Assembly: GCF_002891295.1 (NCBI RefSeq)
Contig: NZ_LGUI01000001.1
Location: 992,001-1,056,000 of the forward strand
Source of the DNA: Streptomyces eurocidicus
GTDB lineage: Bacteria; Actinomycetota; Actinomycetes; Streptomycetales; Streptomycetaceae
Direction: 5' to 3'
DNA length: 64,000 nucleotides
Shown here piece after piece: positions 40,794 to 49,394 of this stretch. Numbering within the stretch: the stretch's first letter is position 1; every line of letters begins with the position of its first letter. The notes below the pieces were generated by a model. That model was not told the DNA's origin and did not search any database. It saw only the letters and a list, made by a program, of their open reading frames with translations. The position numbers and the translations under genes are program-made.

Positions 40794-43160
40794 TCAGCCG
40801 GCCGTCACCACGGCGGCCTGCGGGCGGATCGGGAGGCGGTTGACCGGGCGGCCCGTTGCCGCGCGTACGGCCGAGGCCACCGCCGCCGGGGACGTGACGA
40901 CCGGGACCGCGCTGATGGCCTTCGCGCCGAAGGGGGCCACCACGTCGCGTTCCTCGACCAGCCTGACGATGCGGATGTCGGGGGTGTCCAGCGCCGTCGG
41001 CAGGGCGTAGCCGGTGAGGTCCGGGCGGCGGACCTGGCCGGCGGAGGTGCGGAGGTTCTCGGTGAGGGCCGCGCCGACGCCTTGGGTGATGCCCGCCTCG
41101 ATGCGGGCCCGCGCCTGCGCCGGGTTGAGGACCCGGCCCACGTCCTGGGCGACGGCCATCTCCACCACGCGCACCGAGCCCAGCTCCACGTCGACGTCGA
41201 CGACCGCGCGGACGGCGCAGAACGCGAGGCCGACGAAGGCGTCGCCCTGGCCGGTCTCGTCCAGGGGCTCGGTCGGGTGCGGGCGGCACTGGGCCGTGGC
41301 CCAGAGTTCCTTGCCGTCCAGGGCCTCGCCCACCGTCGTGCTCAGCACCCCGTCGTACGAGGTGATCTTGCCGTCCGCGATGGTCAGCAGTTCCGTGGAC
41401 ATGCCGAACTGGGCCGCCAGGGGCTGGAGCAGCTGGGTGCGCACCATGCGGGCCGCCCGCTCCACCGCGCCGCCGGAGACCCAGGTGTGCCGGCTGCGCG
41501 CGCCGGGGCCGGACGGGGGCTGGTCGGTGTCGACCGGGGCGACGTGGACCTCTTCGAGGCCGAGGACGTCCTGGACGATCTGCCGGGCGAGGGTGGTGAA
41601 GCCCTGGCCCGTCTCGACGGCCGCGCAGATGACCGTGGCGACCGAGCCCGTGACCTTGACCGTGGCCGTGGACACCTCGTCCGCGCCCTCCGCGCCCAGC
41701 ATGTGGATCATGCCGAGGCCGTAGCCGACGCCGCGCCGCACCGCGCCCGGCTCGCCGGCGCCGTCCGGGCCGCCGGGCAGCAGCCAGTCCTGGTCCGGGT
41801 CGTCCTGCGGCAGCGCGGGCAGCGGCTCGTCCCGTACGGCGCGGAGGAGTTCGGCCACCGGGGCCGGGCAGGTCACCGTCTGGCCGGTGGGCAGCAGGTC
41901 GCCCGTCGCCATGACGTTGCGCAGCCGCAGCTCGGCGGGGTCCATCCCGAGCCGGGCGGCGAGCTTGTCCATCTGACCCTCGTAGGCGGCGCACACCTGC
42001 ATGGCGCCCTCGCCGCGGACATGGCCGGAGGGCGGGTTGTTCGTACGGACCGCCCAGCCCTCGACGAACGCGTGCGGGACCACGTACGGGCCGCAGGCGA
42101 AGGAGACGGCGGCGGCCAGGGCCTCGGCCGACGAGTCGGCGTAGGCGCCCGCGTCCAGCAGGATCTGCGCCTCGACCTTCACCAGCTTGCCCTCGGCGTC
42201 CGCGTGGTGGCGGTAGCGGAGCAGCGTGGGGTGGCGGTGCGGGTGGCTGAGGAAGGACTCCTCGCGGGTCGCGGCGAGCTTGACCGGGTGGCCGGTGCGC
42301 AGGGCCAGCAGGCCGAGCGGCAGCTGCATGCCCGGGTCCTCGCGGTCGCCCATCGCGCCCGGGACACCCGTGACGACGACCTTCACCCGCTCCGGGGCCA
42401 GGCCGAAGCACGCGGCGGCCAGGTCGCGGTCGGCGTGCGGGTCGGTCGAGGCGGTGTAGATCTCCACACCGCCGTCCGGGCGCGGCACCGCGAGGCCCGC
42501 CTCGGCGCCGATGGGCGCGGGGTCCTGGCGGCCGATGCGGTAGAGGCCCTCCACCACGACCTCGCCGGTCGCCTCGGGGTCGCCGAAGCGCAGCGGGATG
42601 TGGCGGATCAGATTGCCGTCGGGGTGCAGCGGTTCGGCTGCGAACGCCTGCTCCGGGTCGGTGACCGGCTCCAGCACCTCGTACTCGACGGCGATGGCCG
42701 CGGCGGCGAGCCGGGCCGTGTCGGGGTGGTCGGCGGCGACGGCGGCGATCGGCTCGCCGTGGTGGCGCACGATCTCGGAGGCGAACACGGGCCGGTCGGC
42801 GATCCGGCGCCCGTGCGCGGTGTCGCCGGGGACGTCGGCGTGGGTGACGACGGCCCGGACGCCCGGCATCCGGGCGGCCTCGGTGGTGTCGATCGACAGA
42901 ATGCGCGCGTGGGGGTGCGGCGAGCGCAGCACCGCCGCCCACAGCAGGCCCTCGGCCCACAGGTCCGCCGCGTAGGGGTAGATGCCCTGGGTCTTGGCGG
43001 CCGCGTCGGCGGCGGGGAGGGAGACGCCGAGCCCGTGCGGCGGCGGCTCGGCGTGGCCGGCGAGGGCCGAGGTGACGGGGGCCGTGGTGACGGCGCCGTC
43101 GGCCGTGCCCGCCGCGCCCGCCGTTCCCGTCATGCCGCCCATGCCACCCGTTCCCGTCAT
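40794..43160 (-). CDS. Molybdenum hydroxylase large subunit (xanthine dehydrogenase/CO dehydrogenase family)
   Basis: A 788-residue molybdopterin-binding subunit. Domain a/b hammerhead starts at GIYPYAADLWAEGLLWAAVL. Cofactor-binding regions include REDPGMQLPLGLLALRTGHP, NNPPSGHVRGEGAMQ and CAAVETGQGFTTLARQIVQDV. At the C-terminus the usual KGxGE motif bearing the catalytic Glu reads KAISA (residues 747-751), so the general base appears lost. Third gene of the FAD/2Fe-2S/Mo operon, with a four-base overlap upstream. Substrate unknown. Confidence 0.88.
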   Translation of the reverse strand: MTGTGGMGGMTGTAGAAGTADGAVTTAPVTSALAGHAEPPPHGLGVSLPAADAAAKTQGIYPYAADLWAEGLLWAAVLRSPHPHARILSIDTTEAARMPGVRAVVTHADVPGDTAHGRRIADRPVFASEIVRHHGEPIAAVAADHPDTARLAAAAIAVEYEVLEPVTDPEQAFAAEPLHPDGNLIRHIPLRFGDPEATGEVVVEGLYRIGRQDPAPIGAEAGLAVPRPDGGVEIYTASTDPHADRDLAAACFGLAPERVKVVVTGVPGAMGDREDPGMQLPLGLLALRTGHPVKLAATREESFLSHPHRHPTLLRYRHHADAEGKLVKVEAQILLDAGAYADSSAEALAAAVSFACGPYVVPHAFVEGWAVRTNNPPSGHVRGEGAMQVCAAYEGQMDKLAARLGMDPAELRLRNVMATGDLLPTGQTVTCPAPVAELLRAVRDEPLPALPQDDPDQDWLLPGGPDGAGEPGAVRRGVGYGLGMIHMLGAEGADEVSTATVKVTGSVATVICAAVETGQGFTTLARQIVQDVLGLEEVHVAPVDTDQPPSGPGARSRHTWVSGGAVERAARMVRTQLLQPLAAQFGMSTELLTIADGKITSYDGVLSTTVGEALDGKELWATAQCRPHPTEPLDETGQGDAFVGLAFCAVRAVVDVDVELGSVRVVEMAVAQDVGRVLNPAQARARIEAGITQGVGAALTENLRTSAGQVRRPDLTGYALPTALDTPDIRIVRLVEERDVVAPFGAKAISAVPVVTSPAAVASAVRAATGRPVNRLPIRPQAAVVTAG

Positions 43161-45451
43161 TCCATTGCCCTTCCGCTTCCGCCGCCGTGCGGGCCCGCCT
43201 GGTGCGGGATGCGTGCCTGGTCCGCGTCCGGCTGCGAGTCTTCCTGTGCCGCCGCCGTCTCCGCGCGCTCCTCGACGACCTGGCGCACCGCGTCGAGCAC
43301 GCCCCGGTAGCCGGAGCAGCGGCACAGGTTGCCGCAGATGGCCTGGCGGGTCTCCAGATCCGTCGGGGCGTGGTTGCCCTCGAGCAGGTCGTGCATGGTC
43401 ATGGCCATGCCCGGCACACAGAATCCGCACTGCACGGCCCCGCAGTCGGCGAGCGCCCGCTGTACGTCCGAGGGCCGGCCGCCCGTGGCGAGGCCCTCGA
43501 CCGTGCGCACCTCGGCACCCGCCGCGGTCGCCGCGGGCACCAGGCAGGAGGCGACGAGCCGGCCGTCCACCTGGACGGAGCAGGCGCCGCACTCACCCTG
43601 CGAGCAGCCGTCCTTCGCCCCGGCCAGGCCGAGGCGCTCGCGCAGGACGTAGAGCAGCGACTCGCCGATCCAGGCGTCGGTCACGGGCCGGTCGGTGCCG
43701 TTGACCCGCAGGACGTACGAGGCGCAGGGGTGCTCGGTGTGCGGGACCGGGAGGTCGGGGGCGGGGTCCGCCTGGACGGGGTCCGCCGGGGAGGGGTCCG
43801 CCTGGACGGGGTCCGGGTCCGGAGCCGGGGCCGCTTCGTAGGCGGCGGCCTCGGGGGCGGCGGCTTCGGCGGCCGCCCCCGGCGCCACGGTCCCGGGCGC
43901 GGCTCCGGGGTCCGCCTCCGGGCCCGCGTCGGGGCTCTCGGCGCCCTGCGCCGTGGTGTCCCCGGCCGCCTCCGGCTCCGGCTTCGGCTCCTCGGCCACC
44001 GGTTCCGGCACCGGGCCCGACGACGTCCACACGTTGGTCTGATGATCGCCCGTACCAGTGACACCGGTCGCGTGCGCGGAGTCGTCCGGAACCGGTTCGG
44101 CGGCCGGTTCGACGGGCGGAACGGCAGCGGAGGGGAAGGCTGCGGCCATGGCTGCGGGCGGGCCCGGGACCGGCCCGGGGACCGCATCCGCAAAGGCGTC
44201 CAGGGCGTACTCCCCCGACTCCTCCGGCGTGTCGCCGGACGCGACGGGGATCGTCCACTGCCCGCTCGCATGGGCGTCCGCGTGGGTGTTCGCGTGGCCG
44301 CCCGTACCGGTGTCCCCGCCCGGCACGGCCCCCAGGGGGCCGCCCACGGACCCGGTCACGGCCGCCGCCCGCTGCTCCCAGGTACCGGGGGCGCCGCCGG
44401 GCACCGGCTCGGCCTCCGGGGCGGGTACCGCCCAGTGCGTGCCGTGCCCGTCGGTCCCGTGCGGGTCCGTGTGAAGGTGCGGGTCCGGGTGAGCGGGCTG
44501 GTGAGCGGGCTGGTCACCGTGCGCGTGGGCGTCACCGTGGAGGTGCGCGTCACCACGTACGAAGGCGTCACCACGTGCGAGTGCGTCGTCGTGCACGAGG
44601 GCGTCACCACGTACGAGGGCGTCGCCGTGTACGAGAGCGTCACCACGTACGAGGGCATCGCCGTGCACACGTGCGTCGCCGTGCGCCTGCGGCTGCGGCG
44701 CCGTGCGGCCGTGCAGCAGGTACTCGCCCGACTCGTCCACGGGGTCGTCCCCGGCGGCCGGCACGGTCCAGTGCGCGTGGCCCGGTGCCTGCCCGTAGTC
44801 GTGCGCCGGTGCCTGCTGCTCGAAGGCCCGGCCGAGGCCGTGCCCCAGGTCGTGACCCGTGTCCTGGCCGAGGCCGTGCCCCAGGTCCTGGCCCGGCCTC
44901 TGGCCCATGCCCTGGTCCGGTCCCTGGCCCTGGCCCGGCCCCTGACCCTGGCTCAGCCCCTGGTCGGGCGTGTGCCGCCCGTCCGTGCCGGCGCCGGTGG
45001 CGAAGGGCATCGCCCACTCCGCCGTGGCGTGCGGGTCCGCGCCCGGGGCCTCCGTGGCGGGGGCGGGGTGCGGGTGCTCGTAGGGCGCGGGAGCCGGTGC
45101 GCCCCACTCCCCCGCCCACTGCTGACCGGGCGTCCGGGCGGGCTCAGGGGCGCTCTGCGGCTCCGGCGGTTCCCCGCCGGGCCGCTGGGCCTCCGGCCGC
45201 TCCGGGTGCTGCTGGACGGGCGCCTGGGGCTGCTGCCAGGGCTCGCCGACGGGTGGGGTGTAGCCGCCTCCGCCGGTGGCCGCGAGCGGGTCCCAGCCGC
45301 CACCGCCGGACAGGCCCGCGCCGGGGTGGGCGAGGAGCTCCGGCGGCAGTTGCAGGAACGTGGTGCCCTCGTCGAACTCCCCGCCGCGCGGGATCGGCTG
45401 CCAGCCGCCCGGTCCGGCGGCCTGGGCGTGTCGCTGCTGTTCGTCACTCAC
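43157..45451 (-). CDS. 2Fe-2S subunit of the molybdenum hydroxylase with giant low-complexity N-terminal extension
   Basis: A 764-residue protein. Only residues 576-764 are the normal iron-sulfur subunit: plant-type cluster Cys616, 621, 624 and 636 (GCSQGECGACS...SCL) and the second cluster Cys675, 678, 710, 712 (QCGFC...CRC). Residues 1-575 are Gln/Gly/Pro/His/Asp-rich with several repeat types. GTG at 45451 follows GGGAGGG and overlaps the FAD-subunit stop as GTGA. No in-frame stop separates extension and domain, so the fusion is real in this sequence. Confidence 0.88.
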   Translation of the reverse strand: MSDEQQRHAQAAGPGGWQPIPRGGEFDEGTTFLQLPPELLAHPGAGLSGGGGWDPLAATGGGGYTPPVGEPWQQPQAPVQQHPERPEAQRPGGEPPEPQSAPEPARTPGQQWAGEWGAPAPAPYEHPHPAPATEAPGADPHATAEWAMPFATGAGTDGRHTPDQGLSQGQGPGQGQGPDQGMGQRPGQDLGHGLGQDTGHDLGHGLGRAFEQQAPAHDYGQAPGHAHWTVPAAGDDPVDESGEYLLHGRTAPQPQAHGDARVHGDALVRGDALVHGDALVRGDALVHDDALARGDAFVRGDAHLHGDAHAHGDQPAHQPAHPDPHLHTDPHGTDGHGTHWAVPAPEAEPVPGGAPGTWEQRAAAVTGSVGGPLGAVPGGDTGTGGHANTHADAHASGQWTIPVASGDTPEESGEYALDAFADAVPGPVPGPPAAMAAAFPSAAVPPVEPAAEPVPDDSAHATGVTGTGDHQTNVWTSSGPVPEPVAEEPKPEPEAAGDTTAQGAESPDAGPEADPGAAPGTVAPGAAAEAAAPEAAAYEAAPAPDPDPVQADPSPADPVQADPAPDLPVPHTEHPCASYVLRVNGTDRPVTDAWIGESLLYVLRERLGLAGAKDGCSQGECGACSVQVDGRLVASCLVPAATAAGAEVRTVEGLATGGRPSDVQRALADCGAVQCGFCVPGMAMTMHDLLEGNHAPTDLETRQAICGNLCRCSGYRGVLDAVRQVVEERAETAAAQEDSQPDADQARIPHQAGPHGGGSGRAME
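44523..44690 (-). repeat. 18-bp tandem repeats encoding (L/V)(R/H)GDA hexapeptides
   Basis: Inside the 2Fe-2S subunit extension, units related to CGTCACCACGTACGAGGG (plus sense) recur every 18 bp about nine times. They encode HGDALV and RGDALV repeats. Units have diverged, mainly between CACGTACG and CCGTGTACG. The array stays in frame. Confidence 0.85.
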
Positions 45452-46344
45452 GCGAGTGCCCTCCCCAGTGCTCGGCGGGCCAGAGTCGCCACCGTACGCC
45501 GCAGGTGCAGCGCCGCGGGCGGCAGGGTGCCCGGCTCGCCGCCGTCGAGGGCGGGCGCGGGGTCGGGAATGCAGGCGGCGGCGACGTAGTCGCCGAAGGC
45601 GGCGCACGCCTCGGGCGCCAGGGTCCGCTCGCCGTCCCAGTCGATGAGCGAGGCGACCCAGCGCTCGGCGTCGAGCGGGCGCAGCGGCATGGGCGCGACC
45701 GCGCCCACCGCGCACCGGACGTTGCGCCGGGCCGGGTCGAGGACGACGGCCACCGAGGCGACGGCGCGCCCCGGGCCCGTACGGCCGGTGGCCTTGAGGA
45801 AGGTCTGCGGGGCGTGCAGCAGCGGCACCCGGACGTAGCCGATCAGCTCGCCGGGGCGCAGCATGTCGAAGCCGGTCAGCAGGTGGCCGACGGGGATCTC
45901 GCGGCGGCTGCCGCCGGGGCCCGCGATGACCAGGGTGGCCTCCAGGGCGGCCAGCACGGGCAGCGCGTCGCCGGTGGGGGCGGCGGAGGCGATGTTGCCG
46001 CCGAGGGTGCCGGCGTTGCGGATCTGGGGCGGCCCGGCCGTGCGGGCGGCGGCGGCGAGCGCCGGGATGAGCGCGGCGAAGTCCGGCCGGCCCATCCGGG
46101 CATGGGTGAGTCCGGCGCCGAGCAGGGCGTGGCCGTCCTGGTACTGCCAGCCGCGGATCTCGTTGATGCGGCCGAGGCCGACGAGGGCGGCGGGCCGGAG
46201 GAGCCCCGAGTTGACGGCGGCCATCAGATCGGTGCCACCCGCGACGGGCACGGCGGCGGGCATGGCGGAGAGTGCCGCCACGGCCTCGTCGAGCGAGCCC
46301 GGCAACGTCACCGTGTGCGCCGCCTGCGGTGCGTGCGTGGTCAA
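45448..46344 (-). CDS. FAD-binding subunit of the molybdenum hydroxylase (CoxM type)
   Basis: A 298-residue flavoprotein. Motifs: VAGGTDLMAAVNSGLLRPAA (FAD pyrophosphate loop, about 30-50) and the TLGGNIASAAPTGDALP motif (about 110), with IRNAGTLGGNI typical of CoxM/xanthine dehydrogenase FAD subunits. I chose the TTG codon at 46344 (LTTHAPQAAHTVTLPG), preceded by GGGGAAGGGG; the only in-frame ATG is 31 codons upstream with no homology. First gene of the operon; its stop overlaps the next GTG. Confidence 0.87.
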   Translation of the reverse strand: MTTHAPQAAHTVTLPGSLDEAVAALSAMPAAVPVAGGTDLMAAVNSGLLRPAALVGLGRINEIRGWQYQDGHALLGAGLTHARMGRPDFAALIPALAAAARTAGPPQIRNAGTLGGNIASAAPTGDALPVLAALEATLVIAGPGGSRREIPVGHLLTGFDMLRPGELIGYVRVPLLHAPQTFLKATGRTGPGRAVASVAVVLDPARRNVRCAVGAVAPMPLRPLDAERWVASLIDWDGERTLAPEACAAFGDYVAAACIPDPAPALDGGEPGTLPPAALHLRRTVATLARRALGRALA

Positions 46345-46639
46345 CCCAGCTGCCCCTTCCCCGGTGGTCCCGACTGTTCCGCCTGATCCCGCCGTACGGT
46401 ACGTGCTGTCGGCCCGGACGTGGCAACTCTGGCACATCTTCCGAGCCCGCCGTCGCGAGGGTCCGCGAACCGCCGGTCCGTCCCCGACCTGGCGAATGGT
46501 CCGCTTTTCAGCACTGTCGGCAGTGTGTACCGATTGCCATGATTAGGGGACTATCAGGGGCCCTTATACGACTTACGGCGTGTGTGGAGGAACCACCGTG
46601 CCAGGGGGCCGGCACGGGGGCGGCGCGGTTCGGGGCGGC
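46345..46639. other. 295-base promoter region of the molybdenum hydroxylase operon
   Basis: No gene. The stretch 46500-46580 is AT-richer and includes the inverted repeat CACTG-TCGG-CAGTG (46519-46532) and TGATTAGGGGAC. It should hold the leftward promoter of the operon; no motif is assigned firmly. Confidence 0.4.
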
Positions 46640-48532
46640 TCACACGATCGGGGGCCGGCCGTCGAGCGGGCGTCCGAGGAGACCGGGGCGGCGCTGCCAG
46701 GGCCGGGGGCCGCCGGGTGGCCGGTAGTCGACGCCGAGGGCGTCAAGGCGGGCGTAGTGGGCGGTCATTCGGCGCTCGAAGCCGGCGTAGTCGCGGTCGG
46801 CGGGCGCGGGCAGCGCGGACCAAACGGCCTCGGCGAAGGCGGCCAGGCGCGGGAACGCCTGGTAGTCGACGCGCTGCTGGGTCTCCGTCACCTCGGTCCA
46901 GAGGTTGGCCTGGGCGCCGATGACGCGCGCGGCCGCCTCCCCGGTGAGCTCCGGCGGCACGGGCTCGAAGAGGTAGACGTCCTCCAGGGTGCGGACGTAG
47001 CCGATCGGCACGGGTTCGTCGGGCCCGGCGGCCTGCCGGTGGTCGAGGTAGACCCACTGCTCGGGGCACATCACCACGTCGTGCCCGGCCTCGGCCGCGG
47101 CGATGCCGCCCGCGTAGCCGCGCCACGAGGAGACGGTGGCGCCGGGCGCCAGGCCCCATTTCGTCGCCCCGCCTCCAGGCGCTCCGGCTCCAGGCGCCCC
47201 ACCTCCAGGCGCTCCGCCTCCAGGCGCCCCGGCCCCCTGCCGGCGCTCCTCGTCGCGCGGCGGCTCTCCCCCGGGCTCCGGCTCCGACTCCGCCCGGGAG
47301 GCGCCCCCGCTCGCCCCCTCCGCCTCGTCGCTTGCGGCAGGGGCACCCTCCAGGATCTCGTCCCAGCCGACGAGCCGCCGGCCGCGCGCGGCGAGCCAGC
47401 GGTCGAAGTGGCGGATGAACCAGCTCTGCAGCCCGTCCTCGTCGCCCAGCCCCTCCGCCTCGATGCGGGCGCGGGCGGCGGGGGACGCCTTCCACTGCTC
47501 CTTGGGGCACTCGTCGCCGCCGAGGTGGACGAAGACCGAGGGGAAGAGTTCGAGGACTTCGGTGAGGACGTTCTCGTAGAAGGCGAGGGTGTGGTCGGTG
47601 GGGGCGAGGACGTTAGGGCTGATGCCCCAGGTGTCCCAGACGGACAGGGCGGCGGTGTCGACGACGTCGGTGTTGCCCAGTTCTGGGTAGGCGGCGATGG
47701 CGGCCTGCGAGTGGCCGGGGACGTCGATCTCGGGGACGACGGTGATGTGCCGTTCGGCGGCGTACGCGACGATCTCGCGGATGTCGTCCTTCGTGTAGAA
47801 GCCGCCGTGCGGCCGCTCGTCCCACAGCGGGGACGCCCGGTGGCCGAGCTTGGTGCGCGCCCGCCAGGCGCCGACCTCGGTCAGCCTCGGGTAGCGCTCG
47901 ATCTCCAGGCGCCAGCCCTGGTCGTCCGTCAGATGGAGGTGGAGGACGTTGAGCTTGTGCGCGGCGAGCAGGTCGAGGAAGCGCAGCACCCCGTCCTTGG
48001 GCGTGAAGTGGCGGGCGACGTCGAGGAGGACGCCGCGCCAGCGGAAGCGGGGCGCGTCCTCGACGGCGGTCATCGGCACCGGCCACTCCCGCCGGCCGGT
48101 CACCGGCGCCCGCCGGAACGCCTCGGGGCCCAGCAGCTGACGCAGGGTCTGCGCGCCCAGGAAGACCCCGGCCGCGCCGCCGCCGTCGATGGCGATTCCG
48201 TCACCCTCGACACGGAGCCGGTATCCCTCCGGGCCGAGCTCGCGCGCCACGTCCGGGGACACGCGCAGGACGATGCTGTCGTGGTGCTCGCCGGCGTCGT
48301 CCCCCGCCTCGGGCAGGGGCAGGCCGGTGGCCGCGCCGACCGTGGCGCGCAGCCAGCGCGCGACGCCCTCCGTGCCGGGCCCGGCGCCGACGGCGGTGTG
48401 CTCGTCGAGGACGAAGACGCCGTGGGGCGGGATCCCGGTGACGTGGCGGGGCAGCGGGACCAGGCCGGGCCCGTGGCCGGGTTCCCGCTCCGTCCCGCGG
48501 CCGGACCGGTGGTCGCTTCCGTGATCGGTCAT
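46640..48532 (-). CDS. GH20 beta-N-acetylhexosaminidase with disordered insert
   Basis: A 630-residue intracellular enzyme (no signal peptide) that removes terminal GlcNAc/GalNAc. GH20 domain b-like region at about 25-150, TIM barrel from RFRWRGVLLDVARHFTPKDG. Motifs HLHLTDDQGWRLEI, VPEIDVPGHSQAA and the catalytic Asp-Glu pair in HLGGDECPKEQW are intact. Between WDEILEGAP and KWGLAPGATVSSWRGY is an insert of about 60 residues, rich in Glu, Gly and Pro, with GGGAPG repeats. It lies four bases after an ABC permease gene, so it likely processes imported chito-oligosaccharides. Confidence 0.92.
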   Translation of the reverse strand: MTDHGSDHRSGRGTEREPGHGPGLVPLPRHVTGIPPHGVFVLDEHTAVGAGPGTEGVARWLRATVGAATGLPLPEAGDDAGEHHDSIVLRVSPDVARELGPEGYRLRVEGDGIAIDGGGAAGVFLGAQTLRQLLGPEAFRRAPVTGRREWPVPMTAVEDAPRFRWRGVLLDVARHFTPKDGVLRFLDLLAAHKLNVLHLHLTDDQGWRLEIERYPRLTEVGAWRARTKLGHRASPLWDERPHGGFYTKDDIREIVAYAAERHITVVPEIDVPGHSQAAIAAYPELGNTDVVDTAALSVWDTWGISPNVLAPTDHTLAFYENVLTEVLELFPSVFVHLGGDECPKEQWKASPAARARIEAEGLGDEDGLQSWFIRHFDRWLAARGRRLVGWDEILEGAPAASDEAEGASGGASRAESEPEPGGEPPRDEERRQGAGAPGGGAPGGGAPGAGAPGGGATKWGLAPGATVSSWRGYAGGIAAAEAGHDVVMCPEQWVYLDHRQAAGPDEPVPIGYVRTLEDVYLFEPVPPELTGEAAARVIGAQANLWTEVTETQQRVDYQAFPRLAAFAEAVWSALPAPADRDYAGFERRMTAHYARLDALGVDYRPPGGPRPWQRRPGLLGRPLDGRPPIV

Positions 48533-48536
48533 GACA

Positions 48537-49394
48537 TCAATCCTTCACCGCTCCGCCCAGGCCCGACACGAGCCTGCGCTGCACGAGTACGAAGAAGACC
48601 AGCACCGGCACGGTCATGACGGTGGACGCCGCCATGATGCCGCCCCAGTCGTTGCCCTCGTCCTTGAAGAAGACGAGGAGCGCCATCGGCAGAGTGGAGT
48701 TCTCGGTGGCGCTGATGATGAAGGACTTCGCGAAGAGGAAGTCGTTCCAGGTCGAGATGAAGGAGAAGACGCTCGTCGCCATCAGGCCGGGCAGTACGAG
48801 CGGGAAGAGGATCCGCCACAGGAAGCGGGCGCGGCTCGCGCCGTCCAGGTAGGCGGCCTCCTCCAGTGCCTCGGGGACGGCCCGGACGAAGCCGCGCAGC
48901 ATCCAGACGGCGAAGGGCAGGGAGAACGCGAGGTGCGGCAGGATCAGCGAGCCGAGCGTGTTGAGCCCGATGCCGGGCACCGTGCCGCCCGCGTCCCGCA
49001 GCAGGAAGAACAGCGGGATGGTCAGCGCCTCGACCGGCACCATCTGGGCCACCAGGAACATCACCAGCAGCGTCGTCCGGAAGCGGAACCGGAAGCGGGT
49101 CACGGCGGTGGCGGCGAGGAAGGCGACGAGCCCGGAGGCGACGACCACGGTCCCCGCGACGAGCAGGCTGTTGAGGAAGTAGCGGCCGAAGTCCTGCTGG
49201 TCGAAGACGCGCCGGAAGGCGTCCAGCGAGGGCCGCAGCGTCCAGGGGCGCGGCGCGGCCGACTGGACCTCGGCCGCGGGCTTGAAGGCCGCGAGGACCA
49301 TCCAGTACAGCGGGAAGGCCACCACGGCGGCGACGAGCAGGGCCGCCGCCTCGGCGGCGAGCCGCCAGGGGCGGCGGATCCGGAGGGCGTTCAT
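48537..49394 (-). CDS. Sugar ABC transporter permease (MalG type)
   Basis: A 285-residue permease with six hydrophobic segments. The coupling loop is EALEEAAYLDGASRARFLWRILFPLVLPG. The start (MNALRIRRPWRLAAEAAALL) follows GGGGAGGAG and overlaps the partner permease stop by four bases. With the next two genes it forms a CUT1-type importer. No ATPase is encoded; in Streptomyces such systems often share MsiK. The linked hexosaminidase suggests N-acetylglucosamine oligosaccharides. Confidence 0.9.
   Translation of the reverse strand: MNALRIRRPWRLAAEAAALLVAAVVAFPLYWMVLAAFKPAAEVQSAAPRPWTLRPSLDAFRRVFDQQDFGRYFLNSLLVAGTVVVASGLVAFLAATAVTRFRFRFRTTLLVMFLVAQMVPVEALTIPLFFLLRDAGGTVPGIGLNTLGSLILPHLAFSLPFAVWMLRGFVRAVPEALEEAAYLDGASRARFLWRILFPLVLPGLMATSVFSFISTWNDFLFAKSFIISATENSTLPMALLVFFKDEGNDWGGIMAASTVMTVPVLVFFVLVQRRLVSGLGGAVKD

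Noticed and set aside
44523..44690. Possible CRISPR or regulatory repeat array
   Set aside because: The 18-bp units stay in frame and encode hexapeptide repeats inside the 2Fe-2S subunit.
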